In this document: positions 1 through 7,106 of the stretch, one piece after another | Numbering within the stretch: the first letter of the stretch is position 1 | Layout: every line of letters starts with the position of its first letter | Source: Rickettsiales bacterium | GTDB lineage: Bacteria; Pseudomonadota; Alphaproteobacteria; Rickettsiales; UBA3002 | Assembly (NCBI GenBank): GCA_021300075.1 | Contig: JAJTIB010000125.1 | Coordinates: 1 to 15,616 of the forward strand | Direction: 5' to 3' | Length of the DNA: 15,616 nt | Translations under genes and position numbers: made by a program | The notes under the pieces: generated by a model | The model's input: the letters and a program-made list of their open reading frames with translations, nothing else | Databases searched by the model: none | What the model was told of the DNA's origin: nothing

Positions 1-2
1 CT

Positions 3-128
3 CCGGCAGCAGAAGCACCAGCCGAAGCACCGGCAGCAGAAGCACCGGCAGCAGTAGCACCAGCAGCAGAAGCACCAGCAGCAGCACCGGCAGTAGCTCC
101 GGCAGTAGCTCCGGCAGCAGAAGCACCG
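3..128 (+). repeat. GC-rich 12/15-bp minisatellite-like coding repeat
   Basis: Tandem variants of a 15-bp unit (CCGGCAGCAGAAGCA, encoding PAAEA) are mixed with 12-bp variants (PAEA, PAVA, PAAA). All units are multiples of three, so gain or loss of a unit keeps the reading frame. The array extends to the left edge, so the full copy number is unknown. Such arrays tend to vary in length by replication slippage. Confidence 0.8.
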
Positions 129-143
129 GCGCAAGGTCAATAA
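3..143 (+). CDS. C-terminal tail of an Ala/Pro/Glu-rich protein (partial; possibly NrdA)
   Basis: This is the 3' end of a gene that starts left of the window. The open frame runs from the edge to a TAA at 141-143 and encodes about 46 residues made almost only of Pro, Ala and Glu (units PAAEA, PAEA, PAAVA, PAVA, PAAA), ending APAQGQ. One other + frame closes at position 55 and the third gives an unlikely Ser/Arg/Thr/Gly string, so this frame is the best choice. The tail has no fold that can be read; it resembles a flexible linker or disordered extension. Because nrdB starts 72 bp downstream, and nrdA and nrdB are commonly adjacent in proteobacteria, the parent gene may be nrdA. No C-terminal Cys pair typical of class I NrdA is visible in this part, so it would have to lie upstream of the tail. 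Identity is inference only. Confidence 0.6.
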   Translation, partial: PAAEAPAEAPAAEAPAAVAPAAEAPAAAPAVAPAVAPAAEAPAQGQ

Positions 144-155
144 CCATCTCGCCCT

Positions 156-186
156 GGGGGTGGCGCGTGGTACGCGCGCCGCCCTC
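156..186 (+). terminator. Strong GC hairpin between the upstream gene and nrdB
   Basis: The arms 156-167 and 175-186 can pair around a 7-nt loop (TGGTACG). The core is GGCGCG with CGCGCC, extended outward by further G-C pairs and two G-U pairs. The following bases (TTCTATCC) are pyrimidine-rich but lack a true T-run, so this may be a weak intrinsic terminator, an attenuator or a 3'-end stability element. It ends 17 bp before the nrdB ribosome binding site (AGGAG, 204-208), so it could set the relative output of nrdB if the two genes share a transcript. Confidence 0.5.
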
Positions 187-215
187 TTCTATCCTTAATA
201 ATCAGGAGCCGCGCC

Positions 216-1199
216 ATGTCCCTTCTAGATGCAAAGCCGATTTACAAGCCCTTCGCTTACCCTTGGGCCTACGAGGCATGGCTGATGCAGCAGCGTATTC
301 ACTGGTTGCCGGAAGAAGTGCCTTTGGCCGATGACGTGCGCGACTGGAAAAAGAATCTCGCACCGTCTGAGAAAAACCTTCTGACACAGATTTTTCGGTT
401 TTTCACCCAAGCGGATATTGAGGTGAATAACTGTTATATGAAGCATTATTCCCAGATTTTTAAACCGACCGAGGTGCAGATGATGCTCTCGGCCTTCTCC
501 AATATGGAGACAATTCATATCGCCGCCTACAGCCACCTGCTTGATACCATCGGCATGCCGGAGACGGAATATCAGGCCTTCATGAAATACAAGGAAATGA
601 AGGACAAATACGATTACATGCAGCAATTTGGTGTCAGCACCAAAGAAGACATCGCCACCACCATGGCGGTATTTGGCGCCTTTACGGAGGGGCTGCAGCT
701 TTTTGCCTCTTTCGCGATTTTACTCAATTTCCCGCGCTTTGGTAAAATGAAGGGAATGGGTCAGGTCGTGACCTGGAGCGCGCGCGACGAAACACTTCAT
801 ACCAACTCCATCATCCGCCTGTTCAAGACTTTCTGCGACGAGAATCCCGAAGTCTGGACGGACGAATTGCGCTCGCGCCTCTATGTTGCTTGCAATACCA
901 TCGTGACGCATGAGGACGCCTTCATCGACCTCGCTTTTGGTTTGGGGGATATCCAAGGCCTCACCGCTAATGAAGTGAAAAGCTATATCCGCTTCATTGC
1001 CGATCGGCGCTTGAGTCAGGTTGGCCTCCAGCCCATGTATCAGATTGAGAAAAATCCCCTGCCCTGGCTCGACGATATGTTAAATGGCGTCGAACACGCG
1101 AATTTCTTTGAAAACCGCGTCACTGAATACGCCAAGGCCGCTACCCAAGGCACGTGGGATGACGCCTATGTGATCCATGAAACTCCCGAAGCGGCGTAG
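216..1199 (+). CDS. nrdB: Class I ribonucleotide reductase beta subunit (R2)
   Basis: NrdB houses the diiron-tyrosyl radical cofactor that starts catalysis in the alpha subunit (NrdA), converting ribonucleoside diphosphates to deoxy forms in the cytosol. The 327-residue protein carries the full ligand set by comparison with E. coli and human R2: Asp67 (TQADIEV), Glu98 and His101 (METIH), Glu158 (FTEGL), Glu192 and His195 (RDETLH). The radical Tyr is at 105, seven residues after Glu98, so this is a tyrosyl-radical type and not the Phe-bearing chlamydial type. The start is fixed by AGGAG at 204-208, seven bases before the ATG. The protein is shorter than E. coli NrdB (about 375 residues). The tail (GTWDDAYVIHETPEAA) would be the NrdA-docking peptide. 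No NrdR box is recognised in the short upstream gap. A methyltransferase gene starts 22 bp after the stop. Confidence 0.96.
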   Translation: MSLLDAKPIYKPFAYPWAYEAWLMQQRIHWLPEEVPLADDVRDWKKNLAPSEKNLLTQIFRFFTQADIEVNNCYMKHYSQIFKPTEVQMMLSAFSNMETIHIAAYSHLLDTIGMPETEYQAFMKYKEMKDKYDYMQQFGVSTKEDIATTMAVFGAFTEGLQLFASFAILLNFPRFGKMKGMGQVVTWSARDETLHTNSIIRLFKTFCDENPEVWTDELRSRLYVACNTIVTHEDAFIDLAFGLGDIQGLTANEVKSYIRFIADRRLSQVGLQPMYQIEKNPLPWLDDMLNGVEHANFFENRVTEYAKAATQGTWDDAYVIHETPEAA

Positions 1200-1221
1200 C
1201 CCTTTCTTGTCTGGGTGATGT

Positions 1222-1767
1222 ATGAATTCGGCAATCACCCTGGCTGCCGGGCCAGCTGCTTTTGGTGACGGCAAACACCCTACAACCGCCATGCTTCTGC
1301 ATGCGCTGGAATCTCTGGATGCAGCTCAGTTCCACCCGCGCAGCATCTGCGATATGGGCGCAGGCTCGGGCATTCTCGCCATCCGCGCCGCGCAGAAATT
1401 CCCTGATGCGACGATCCTCGCGGTCGATATTGAAGCCAGTGCCGTTGCGGCTATTCGAGAGAACGCTCGGGCGAATCATGTGCCCGGAATTCTTGCCGTC
1501 CATGCGGAGAGTTTTCGTCACCCCCAAATTACTGCCCACGCACCCTATGACCTCGTTTTGATGAATATCCTGGCCGAGCCATTACTCGCCCTTGCCTATG
1601 ATGCCGCGGCGCACCTGAATCATGAAGGAATTCTCATTCTGAGCGGGATTCTCGCCTGGCAGCAGGATCAGATTATTGATGCCTATCAGCGGCTTGGGCT
1701 TTGTTTGACTCACCGGCTGCAACAGGGAGACTGGGTCGCGCTCTTGTGGGTCAAGCTCGGCCTCTAA
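1222..1767 (+). CDS. PrmA-like SAM-dependent methyltransferase, catalytic domain only
   Basis: The 181-residue product matches the catalytic half of ribosomal protein L11 methyltransferase (PrmA). Visible are the entry motif AFGDGKHPTT (13-22), SAM motif I CDMGAGSGILA (43-53), the acidic residue of the second strand in VDIE (Asp69), and the PrmA signature MNILAEP (114-120), followed by LILSGIL and a C-terminal strand WVALLWV. PrmA is normally near 290 residues with an N-terminal domain that grips L11; that domain is absent. It cannot be hidden upstream, because an in-frame TGA at 1216-1218 sits just before the ATG and nrdB ends at 1199. Either this is a compact methyltransferase with another protein substrate, or a domain-loss derivative of prmA. 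No good ribosome binding site is seen (GGGTGATGT), so translation may depend on termination of nrdB 22 bp upstream. The methyltransferase fold is secure; the substrate is unknown. Confidence 0.85.
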   Translation: MNSAITLAAGPAAFGDGKHPTTAMLLHALESLDAAQFHPRSICDMGAGSGILAIRAAQKFPDATILAVDIEASAVAAIRENARANHVPGILAVHAESFRHPQITAHAPYDLVLMNILAEPLLALAYDAAAHLNHEGILILSGILAWQQDQIIDAYQRLGLCLTHRLQQGDWVALLWVKLGL

Positions 1768-1773
1768 GCCTTT

Positions 1774-1794
1774 AAGCTTCACAAAAGCTTCACA
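1774..1794 (+). promoter_or_regulatory. 11-bp-period direct repeat (GCTTCAC-AAAA-GCTTCAC)
   Basis: AAGCTTCACA occurs at 1774-1783 and again at 1785-1794. Seen another way, two GCTTCAC half-sites are separated by AAAA. Tandem 7-bp half-sites repeated every 11 bp with an A/T-rich spacer is the geometry bound by PhoB/OmpR-family response regulators, although the half-sites share only the TCA core with the Pho-box consensus (CTGTCAT). The element sits 48 bp upstream of the ATG of the 646-residue protein gene. No convincing -10 box is visible. Assignment to a regulator is speculative. Confidence 0.35.
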
Positions 1795-1841
1795 CAACTC
1801 GCCCCTTTTCTGCCCTAAAGTCAGAATTGGAGAATTAGCTT

Positions 1842-3782
1842 ATGCAAGCACAGGAAGTTACTTTACCCCCTGCCGCCGACTTCGCCACCGCAGCGCCAGT
1901 CGTAAATGACCCGATTTATGCGGGAACGCCCCCGCCCATTGCGCCGCTTCCGCCCGCACCGCCGGTCAGTCGATTCATAGAGCAGAACCGTATTCATGTG
2001 GAGCATGGCTCGGTGTTTGACAGTGCCTATCTGGTGGTACATCCGCGTGAGTTAGCACCCGAGCGTGAGACAAACTTACGAAAAAAACTGGACCTTACCT
2101 ATAGTATCGATAACCCGTCCTTCTTTGAAGACCATGTGCGGATGATGGTGGCGTTACAGATGGGGCAATATTTCCCCGTGCCGCTGGACGCCAAACGTTC
2201 GCAGTTGATGGACAGTATCAAAAAATTCAACGAAGAAGTCGCAAGCGGTCAGGATACGAGCCTCAAACAACAGGCCGAGGATCGCAACCATCCGATGGCG
2301 GCAATCCTGCGTGAAACCATCCAGAAGCCGGAGATCGATCCGGTCGGTCTTGCCATCCTTAAAAACAGCATGGCCATGTACTTGCTCTGCCGTGAGCGGT
2401 TGACTCAGCGAGGTTATCTCAAAAACCTCCCCAGCTACATCAAACGTGGTGGATCGCCTGAGCAGGTTTTTAACGATCTCAAAGAAGAACTCGGCGTCAC
2501 TTCCGGTCAGATTCAGGATGCTGCACTTAAAGGCGGTATCGACGCGGTCGGAAACTTATTGCAACTCGACCCGCGCTTTGTGGCGGATGTTAAAAAAATC
2601 ACTGAACTCAGTAGCACCCATGATTTTTCGCATAACCTCGTGGAGCACTGGCATATCGGACGCCAAAAACTCGGGCTTGAGGCGGGCTTTGAGCAGAAAA
2701 TTGCCGCTGGAAAAAACGTGCGTATTGACGAAAAAATCAAGGAACTGCGTAACAAGGTTCATCACCAGTATGACGTGCCCGAACCCATCCGCGCTGAGGA
2801 AGCGCGCATTGCCGAGGCCTTGAAACTCGTGCATCCGAGCCAGTTAGCGCTGCTTGATGATCTCGGCTATGAGCTTTGCTACAGCCCGGAAATGACCGCC
2901 GGTCATATTGCTTTTCACCCCCATGTTTATGGCCTGCACCGCAAAGCTGCCAATGACATGCGCGACCTTCACGGTACCTACCGCATTTATTTTTCCGGCC
3001 ACGGGGATCTTAAGAACTCGATGCGAACACTGGTGCATGAAATCACCCATAATCTCTGGCCGGATTATTTTTCGCCCGAAGAAATTACCGCGATTGATAG
3101 GCTTGCTGCTTCCGACCGTGATCACATCCGCAGCCTTGCCACACTCATGAACACGCGTTTTGATGATTTTGCCGCCTGTGTCCGCGCTTACCATGCGGGT
3201 AATGATGTTGAGAAAGCGGCGGTGCTTGCGACCATGAACGAAGAATTTGGGATGAAGTTTGATGCACTCATCTCCACTCTTAAAGACCCGTATGAGCTGC
3301 TATTCATGGTCAAGCACGCCGATGATCGGCTGCATGTGGAGGGCGATCTTTATGCCAAATCGGGGTATGGTTCGCCGCAGGAACGTTTCCGCGAGGTTTT
3401 TTCGCGTTTTTCGGAATTAAAATTGGTCGAGTTGCGCGATAACCAGCCGTTGCTTGAATTTATCGCCCCCGGCCTGTGTCAGGTCTTTAGTCAGTATTAC
3501 ATTCCCCATCTTGACCGCGTGCGTCAGGCACTTCATCAGCCACGGCTAGTGGGTGCTCAGGCTCTTGCCCCCACGTCACTCCCTGTGGTCAATCGCCGCG
3601 AGGAAGTCCCACCGAAAGTCAAAGTGACTAATGCTGCGAATGATGAACCCCCCAACGTTGCTGCCGTTGACCGAGCGGTGCAAGGCGACGTGCCCGATAC
3701 CCATGTATCCGCCCGCTCAATTCGCCAACTTGCTCCGGCCATTCAGGTCTTGGATAATATGGGCGTGCACGCCAGAATCTGA
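1842..3782 (+). CDS. Predicted HExxH zinc metallopeptidase-like protein of unknown family
   Basis: I do not recognise this 646-residue protein as a named family. It has a Pro-rich, probably disordered N-terminus (17-43), no Sec signal peptide and no obvious membrane segment. The middle is helical and charged. A strand-like segment (RIYFSGHG, 381-388) precedes HEITH (399-403), a gluzincin-type HExxH zinc site with general-base Glu400. About 115 residues later, SPQERFREVFSRF (511-523) resembles the helix giving the third zinc ligand in gluzincins and lethal-factor-like proteases, with Glu518 the best candidate. The tail (575-646) is again Pro/Ala/Val-rich. GGAGA at 1829-1833 supports the start. 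The gene stands alone, convergent with phaZ. Without a signal it is either cytosolic or exported by a non-Sec route; the flexible ends would suit a secreted effector but do not prove it. The metal-site reading is fairly sure; peptidase activity and target are inference. Confidence 0.8.
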   Translation: MQAQEVTLPPAADFATAAPVVNDPIYAGTPPPIAPLPPAPPVSRFIEQNRIHVEHGSVFDSAYLVVHPRELAPERETNLRKKLDLTYSIDNPSFFEDHVRMMVALQMGQYFPVPLDAKRSQLMDSIKKFNEEVASGQDTSLKQQAEDRNHPMAAILRETIQKPEIDPVGLAILKNSMAMYLLCRERLTQRGYLKNLPSYIKRGGSPEQVFNDLKEELGVTSGQIQDAALKGGIDAVGNLLQLDPRFVADVKKITELSSTHDFSHNLVEHWHIGRQKLGLEAGFEQKIAAGKNVRIDEKIKELRNKVHHQYDVPEPIRAEEARIAEALKLVHPSQLALLDDLGYELCYSPEMTAGHIAFHPHVYGLHRKAANDMRDLHGTYRIYFSGHGDLKNSMRTLVHEITHNLWPDYFSPEEITAIDRLAASDRDHIRSLATLMNTRFDDFAACVRAYHAGNDVEKAAVLATMNEEFGMKFDALISTLKDPYELLFMVKHADDRLHVEGDLYAKSGYGSPQERFREVFSRFSELKLVELRDNQPLLEFIAPGLCQVFSQYYIPHLDRVRQALHQPRLVGAQALAPTSLPVVNRREEVPPKVKVTNAANDEPPNVAAVDRAVQGDVPDTHVSARSIRQLAPAIQVLDNMGVHARI

Positions 3783-3813
3783 GGTCGTGCGATTTTCTAC
3801 TTGCTTCCTCTTT

Positions 3814-3849
3814 ATACTCACTTGAGCAATGGATTGCATAAGTGAGTAT
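3814..3849. terminator. Long hairpin in the convergent gap
   Basis: ATACTCACTT (3814-3823) and AAGTGAGTAT (3840-3849) are perfect inverted repeats. Inside the loop GCAAT and ATTGC pair again around GG (3826-3837), giving a two-storey stem with a small internal loop. It lies 31 bp after the + strand gene and about 100 bp after the phaZ stop on the - strand, the right place for a shared bidirectional terminator. Neither strand shows a proper T-run after the stem, so factor-dependent termination or RNA 3'-end protection is as likely as intrinsic termination. Confidence 0.55.
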
Positions 3850-3902
3850 CAAAAACCATTGTCGAAAGCGGCGGGTTTGCCCTGCGAAGCGAGCGCGGTT
3901 TC

Positions 3903-3923
3903 AAATAATCTGTAAGATTATTT
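3903..3923 (-). terminator. AT-rich hairpin downstream of phaZ
   Basis: AAATAATCT (3903-3911) and AGATTATTT (3915-3923) are perfect 9-bp inverted repeats around a 3-nt centre. A smaller GAGC/GCTC stem (3937-3940 with 3946-3949) lies between it and the phaZ stop at 3954-3956. On the - strand the larger stem ends in TTT. The pair probably forms the 3' end of the phaZ transcript. The low GC content makes it a weak intrinsic terminator. Confidence 0.45.
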
Positions 3924-3953
3924 ACAAATATCGTTAGAGCGAAAAGCTCGTTG

Positions 3954-5195
3954 CTACTTGTGCGTCTCAATCCAGTTGGTGATGACGGGGCGAACAAGTT
4001 CGCGCCATTTGCGGCCGTTGAAAATCCCGTAATGGCCAACGCCCATCTGTAGATGGTATTTCTTTTTTTCGGCCTTGAGGCCGCTTGCGATTTTTAGCGC
4101 CGCTTTGGTCTGGCCGACGCCGGAGATATCATCCAGCTCACCTTCGATTGCCAGAATCGCTGTTTTGGTAATCGCATCCGGCCGCACACGGGTGTCGTGA
4201 TGCATCAGCCTGCCCTCGGGCAGGGAATGTTCGTGGAACACTTCCTCAATCGTTTGCAGGTAGAATTCTGCCGGTAAATCGGCCACCGCCAGATATTCAT
4301 TATAGAAGTCGCGGTGCGAATCGGCGCTTTCACCATCGCCTACGACGAGGTGGTTAAAGAGTTTGAGATGCTCCCCCACATGGCGGTCAAAATTCATGCT
4401 CATGAAGCCAGCAAGCTGCAGAAATCCTGGATACACCCGACGCATGAAGCCCGGATAGTTCATCGGCACGCGGGTGATGACATGGCTTTCAAACCATTCG
4501 ATTGAGTGATTTTTTGAGAATTGGTTCACTTTGGTAGGCGCTTCGCGCGTGTCAATGGGTCCACCCATCAGGGTCATAGTTTTGGGCGTGGCGGGGTCCT
4601 TTTCCTGGTTCATGATCGCAACCGCCGCCATGAGTGGCACGGAAGGCTGGCACACCGCCATCGTATGATGGTTGGGGCCAAGATGCCGCATGAATTCGAT
4701 GAGATAATCAATATAGGTATGAAGGTTGAATTCGCCTTTATAAAGTGGCACTTCGCGGCCATCAATCCAGTCGGTGATATAGACGTCGTGATGGGGAATC
4801 AGCGCTTCGACCGTGCCGCGCAGCAGCGTGGCATGATGGCCGGACATGGGGGCCACAAGCAGTAATTTGCTGTCCTTATGTTTGGTGTCACGTGCGAAAC
4901 GCGTCAGTTTACAGAAGGGCTTTTCAATCACTACCTCTTCCCAGACTTCAACATTCCTGCCCCTGACTTGTGTATTAGCAATGCCGAAGGTTGGTTTTGG
5001 ATAAGATTGCGTAATGCGCTCGATCAGTTCGCCGGCGGCGGCCATATGGCGACCAAGTCCGGTATATGCGACCGGATGCATGGGGTTTGAGAACATATGT
5101 TTGGCGGCGTTGGCCATCAACCGCATCGGTGCAAGGGATGCGTGATGTATCTCTTTGATGTTATAGAGATGAGTATTCTCAAAATATGGTGTCAT
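3954..5195 (-). CDS. phaZ: Intracellular poly(3-hydroxybutyrate) depolymerase
   Basis: This 413-residue protein matches the intracellular PhaZ (PhaZ1/i-PhaZ) family, which hydrolyses or thiolyses stored amorphous PHB granules in the cytosol. The alpha/beta-hydrolase nucleophile is a Cys in VCQPSVP (Cys182), not the Ser of extracellular depolymerases. Asp355 (in GELDDISG) and His388 (GVGHYG) complete the triad at almost the same positions as in the Ralstonia enzyme (Cys183, Asp355, His388). Family hallmarks include APMSGH (115-120), YITDWID (139-145) and the C-terminal NGRKWRELVRPVI. There is no signal peptide, as expected for a granule enzyme. The start ATG is preceded by AGAAGG about 14 bp upstream, a rather distant ribosome binding site. 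It follows the decarboxylase gene after 255 bp, so it probably has its own promoter. No PHB synthase or phasin lies in the window. Confidence 0.94.
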   Translation of the reverse strand: MTPYFENTHLYNIKEIHHASLAPMRLMANAAKHMFSNPMHPVAYTGLGRHMAAAGELIERITQSYPKPTFGIANTQVRGRNVEVWEEVVIEKPFCKLTRFARDTKHKDSKLLLVAPMSGHHATLLRGTVEALIPHHDVYITDWIDGREVPLYKGEFNLHTYIDYLIEFMRHLGPNHHTMAVCQPSVPLMAAVAIMNQEKDPATPKTMTLMGGPIDTREAPTKVNQFSKNHSIEWFESHVITRVPMNYPGFMRRVYPGFLQLAGFMSMNFDRHVGEHLKLFNHLVVGDGESADSHRDFYNEYLAVADLPAEFYLQTIEEVFHEHSLPEGRLMHHDTRVRPDAITKTAILAIEGELDDISGVGQTKAALKIASGLKAEKKKYHLQMGVGHYGIFNGRKWRELVRPVITNWIETHK

Positions 5196-5450
5196 AATAC
5201 TGTTACTAACCTTCTATTGATACAGGTTCAGCATAGCATGGATTACTGAAGAATCCGTTAAGCGACAAACGCTAGGAATAGTAGCGTACGGTCTTTTTAC
5301 CACAATAAATGGGTTTTTTTCCACCATAAACCCTGAATTTCTGCGCTACAGCAAGATTATTTCGGATGATTTCTACCAGGAAGTGAAGTTGCTGCTTTGG
5401 TATGCGCGTGAGGCGTGTGGTTTTGCCTCTCCTCTTGGGGAGAGGTTTTA
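5196..5450. other. Intergenic region between phaZ and the decarboxylase gene
   Basis: This 255-bp gap holds the decarboxylase terminator-like hairpin at its right end and should contain the phaZ promoter (- strand). I find no promoter with good boxes. A small GGGTTT/AAACCC inverted repeat lies at 5311-5333. A 60-codon - strand frame beginning with a GTG that overlaps the decarboxylase stop crosses the region, but nothing supports it as a gene. Confidence 0.5.
5426..5445. terminator. GC hairpin immediately after the decarboxylase stop
   Basis: CCTCTCC (5426-5432) and GGAGAGG (5439-5445) are perfect 7-bp arms around a 6-nt loop, starting 6 bp past the TGA (5451-5453) on the - strand. The following - strand bases are CAAAACC with no T-run; the T-run (TTTTA) lies on the + strand side. 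It is a plausible 3' end for the decarboxylase mRNA, but its polarity is odd for an intrinsic terminator of this gene. Confidence 0.45.
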
Positions 5451-7106
5451 TCACCGCTTGTTTTTATCGCGCAGTTTACCCAGTTCCTCGCCCATACGTT
5501 TGAGGGCAGCCGAGGAATCGCTGCGGGGGACGACGACCTCAATGAGCGCCAGCGTATTCGCCCGCAGAGCTTCATTAATTGCGGCTTCGAGTTCGCCATT
5601 GGTGGTGACGCGGCGGGCGATGCCATAGCCCAGAAGCTCGGTGATTTTGGTGTAATGCCAGGGGTGGATTTCATTGAATGGCCCATCGAGTATATGGCGC
5701 TGGGTGCCGTAGCCATCGTTATTGAGAATAAAGACGATGGGACTCATGTTGTATTTCGCGGCCGTTGAAAGCTCGGTGCCGGTCATCTGAAAAGCACCGT
5801 CGCCCACAATCACGAAGATTTTATTGTCGGGCTGTGCGGCCATTACGCCAATCGCGGCCGGTATTGCAAAGCCCATGCTGAGATAATAGGCATCGGAGAG
5901 GAAATTGCTTGGCGCCCGGGTGCGAAGCTGCATTGCGCCCAGAAGAGCATCGCCCGTATCGCAGACAATCGTGTTCTGTTCACCCACATTGAGACCCAGC
6001 AGGCGGAAGAAATTAGCAATCGACAGGGGCGCGGTTTTCTCCGCCGCTGTCAAGGGCAGGGGAGGAGGTGCAGGCTGGGGTAAATTGCCTGGATGGCGCG
6101 GGGTAATCGCGGCGCGACCGAGATGCTCGAGAAACTCCCGGAAAATAATCTGCTCGTAAGTGCGGTGGGCGATGCGCGCTTTCTCCGTGGTCACTAAAAT
6201 GGTGTTTTTACGCCGCAGATGTGCGGTGTTCATGCCCAGAAAAACATCCGTAATGAAAGCGCCAAGCATGAGGATGCAATCACTCTCCTCAACATATTTT
6301 TGTACGGCGGCCTCGGAGAGTGAGCCACTATAGACACCAATAAACAGGGGATGTGTTTCGCTGATGATGCTTTTACTGAGCAAGGTAGAGGCAATCGGGA
6401 TCTGGAATTTTGCTGCGAGCGCCAGCGCCAGATCGGTAAGACCGTGGCGATGTAATTCAATATCGGCAATAATGACTGGCTGTTTGGCGCTATTGATGAG
6501 TGCTGTCGCGTCTTCCATCATCGCGGCGAGATTTTCCGGGTCGCTCGTGGGTATGGGGCGATTAGGTTGTGCTGGGGCTTTGATGGGCATATCAACCACG
6601 TCATACGGAATCTCGATATAGCCCGGGCGGCACTGGAGGATAACCTCATCCACCACACGCATGATCTCGCTGGCGGCGGTTTCTGCATCTGTCAGCACCG
6701 CGCTGGCGCAGGTGACTTCGTCATAGATGCGACGCTGGGTGTCAAAGGTGCGTACCTTGTGATGCAAGAGCGCATCCGCCCGCCGGTCGGAGGGCGAGGG
6801 GCCACCGGAGAGCACCAGCATCGGGCTTTTCTCGGCATAGGCGCAGGCGACCGAATTGAGCATGTTAAGCCCACCCACACAATAGGTGACCAGCGCCACG
6901 CCCAGGCCATGGACCCGCGCATAACCGTCGGCTGCGAAGCCGACCGAGGGTTCGTGGGTCATGGTAATGATCTTGAGTTTGGATTGCTCAAGCCAGCGAA
7001 ATGTTGGGAGTGCGAAATCGCCCGGAATACCGAACACGTGGGTGACGCCCTTGCCGTGAAGGTAATCAAACAGGAAGGAACCGACGGAGGTGGGGGAATT
7101 GCTCAT
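5451..7106 (-). CDS. ThDP-dependent 2-oxo acid decarboxylase (pyruvate/indolepyruvate decarboxylase family)
   Basis: The 551-residue protein has the full three-domain thiamine diphosphate decarboxylase plan. The N-terminal Pyr domain shows GIPGD (Asp30), the cofactor-activating Glu52 in HEPSVGFAADGYAR and the His pair in LLHHK (115-116), diagnostic of pyruvate/indolepyruvate/phenylpyruvate decarboxylases. The C-terminal PP domain has GDGAFQMTGTE (435-445) and LNNDGYGTQ (461-469), the Mg-ThDP motif. Such enzymes turn a 2-oxo acid into an aldehyde plus CO2 in the cytosol. The residue matching Glu473 of Zymomonas PDC, expected in a GYTxE context, is Gln469 here (codon CAG). Some relatives also lack this Glu, so activity is not excluded. 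Substrate cannot be read from sequence. The ATG has no clear ribosome binding site. dctA ends 48 bp upstream, so co-transcription with the dicarboxylate transporter is possible. Confidence 0.88.
   Translation of the reverse strand: MSNSPTSVGSFLFDYLHGKGVTHVFGIPGDFALPTFRWLEQSKLKIITMTHEPSVGFAADGYARVHGLGVALVTYCVGGLNMLNSVACAYAEKSPMLVLSGGPSPSDRRADALLHHKVRTFDTQRRIYDEVTCASAVLTDAETAASEIMRVVDEVILQCRPGYIEIPYDVVDMPIKAPAQPNRPIPTSDPENLAAMMEDATALINSAKQPVIIADIELHRHGLTDLALALAAKFQIPIASTLLSKSIISETHPLFIGVYSGSLSEAAVQKYVEESDCILMLGAFITDVFLGMNTAHLRRKNTILVTTEKARIAHRTYEQIIFREFLEHLGRAAITPRHPGNLPQPAPPPLPLTAAEKTAPLSIANFFRLLGLNVGEQNTIVCDTGDALLGAMQLRTRAPSNFLSDAYYLSMGFAIPAAIGVMAAQPDNKIFVIVGDGAFQMTGTELSTAAKYNMSPIVFILNNDGYGTQRHILDGPFNEIHPWHYTKITELLGYGIARRVTTNGELEAAINEALRANTLALIEVVVPRSDSSAALKRMGEELGKLRDKNKR

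Noticed and set aside
1..143. CRISPR-like or intergenic satellite at the left edge
   Set aside because: The repeats have no unique spacers of constant length and keep an open Pro/Ala/Glu frame to a stop, so they are coding repeats.
5272..5454. 60-codon - strand frame starting with a GTG that overlaps the decarboxylase stop
   Set aside because: It begins inside a hairpin, has a skewed Lys/Arg-rich composition, no ribosome binding site of its own and no recognisable motif; it is most likely chance.
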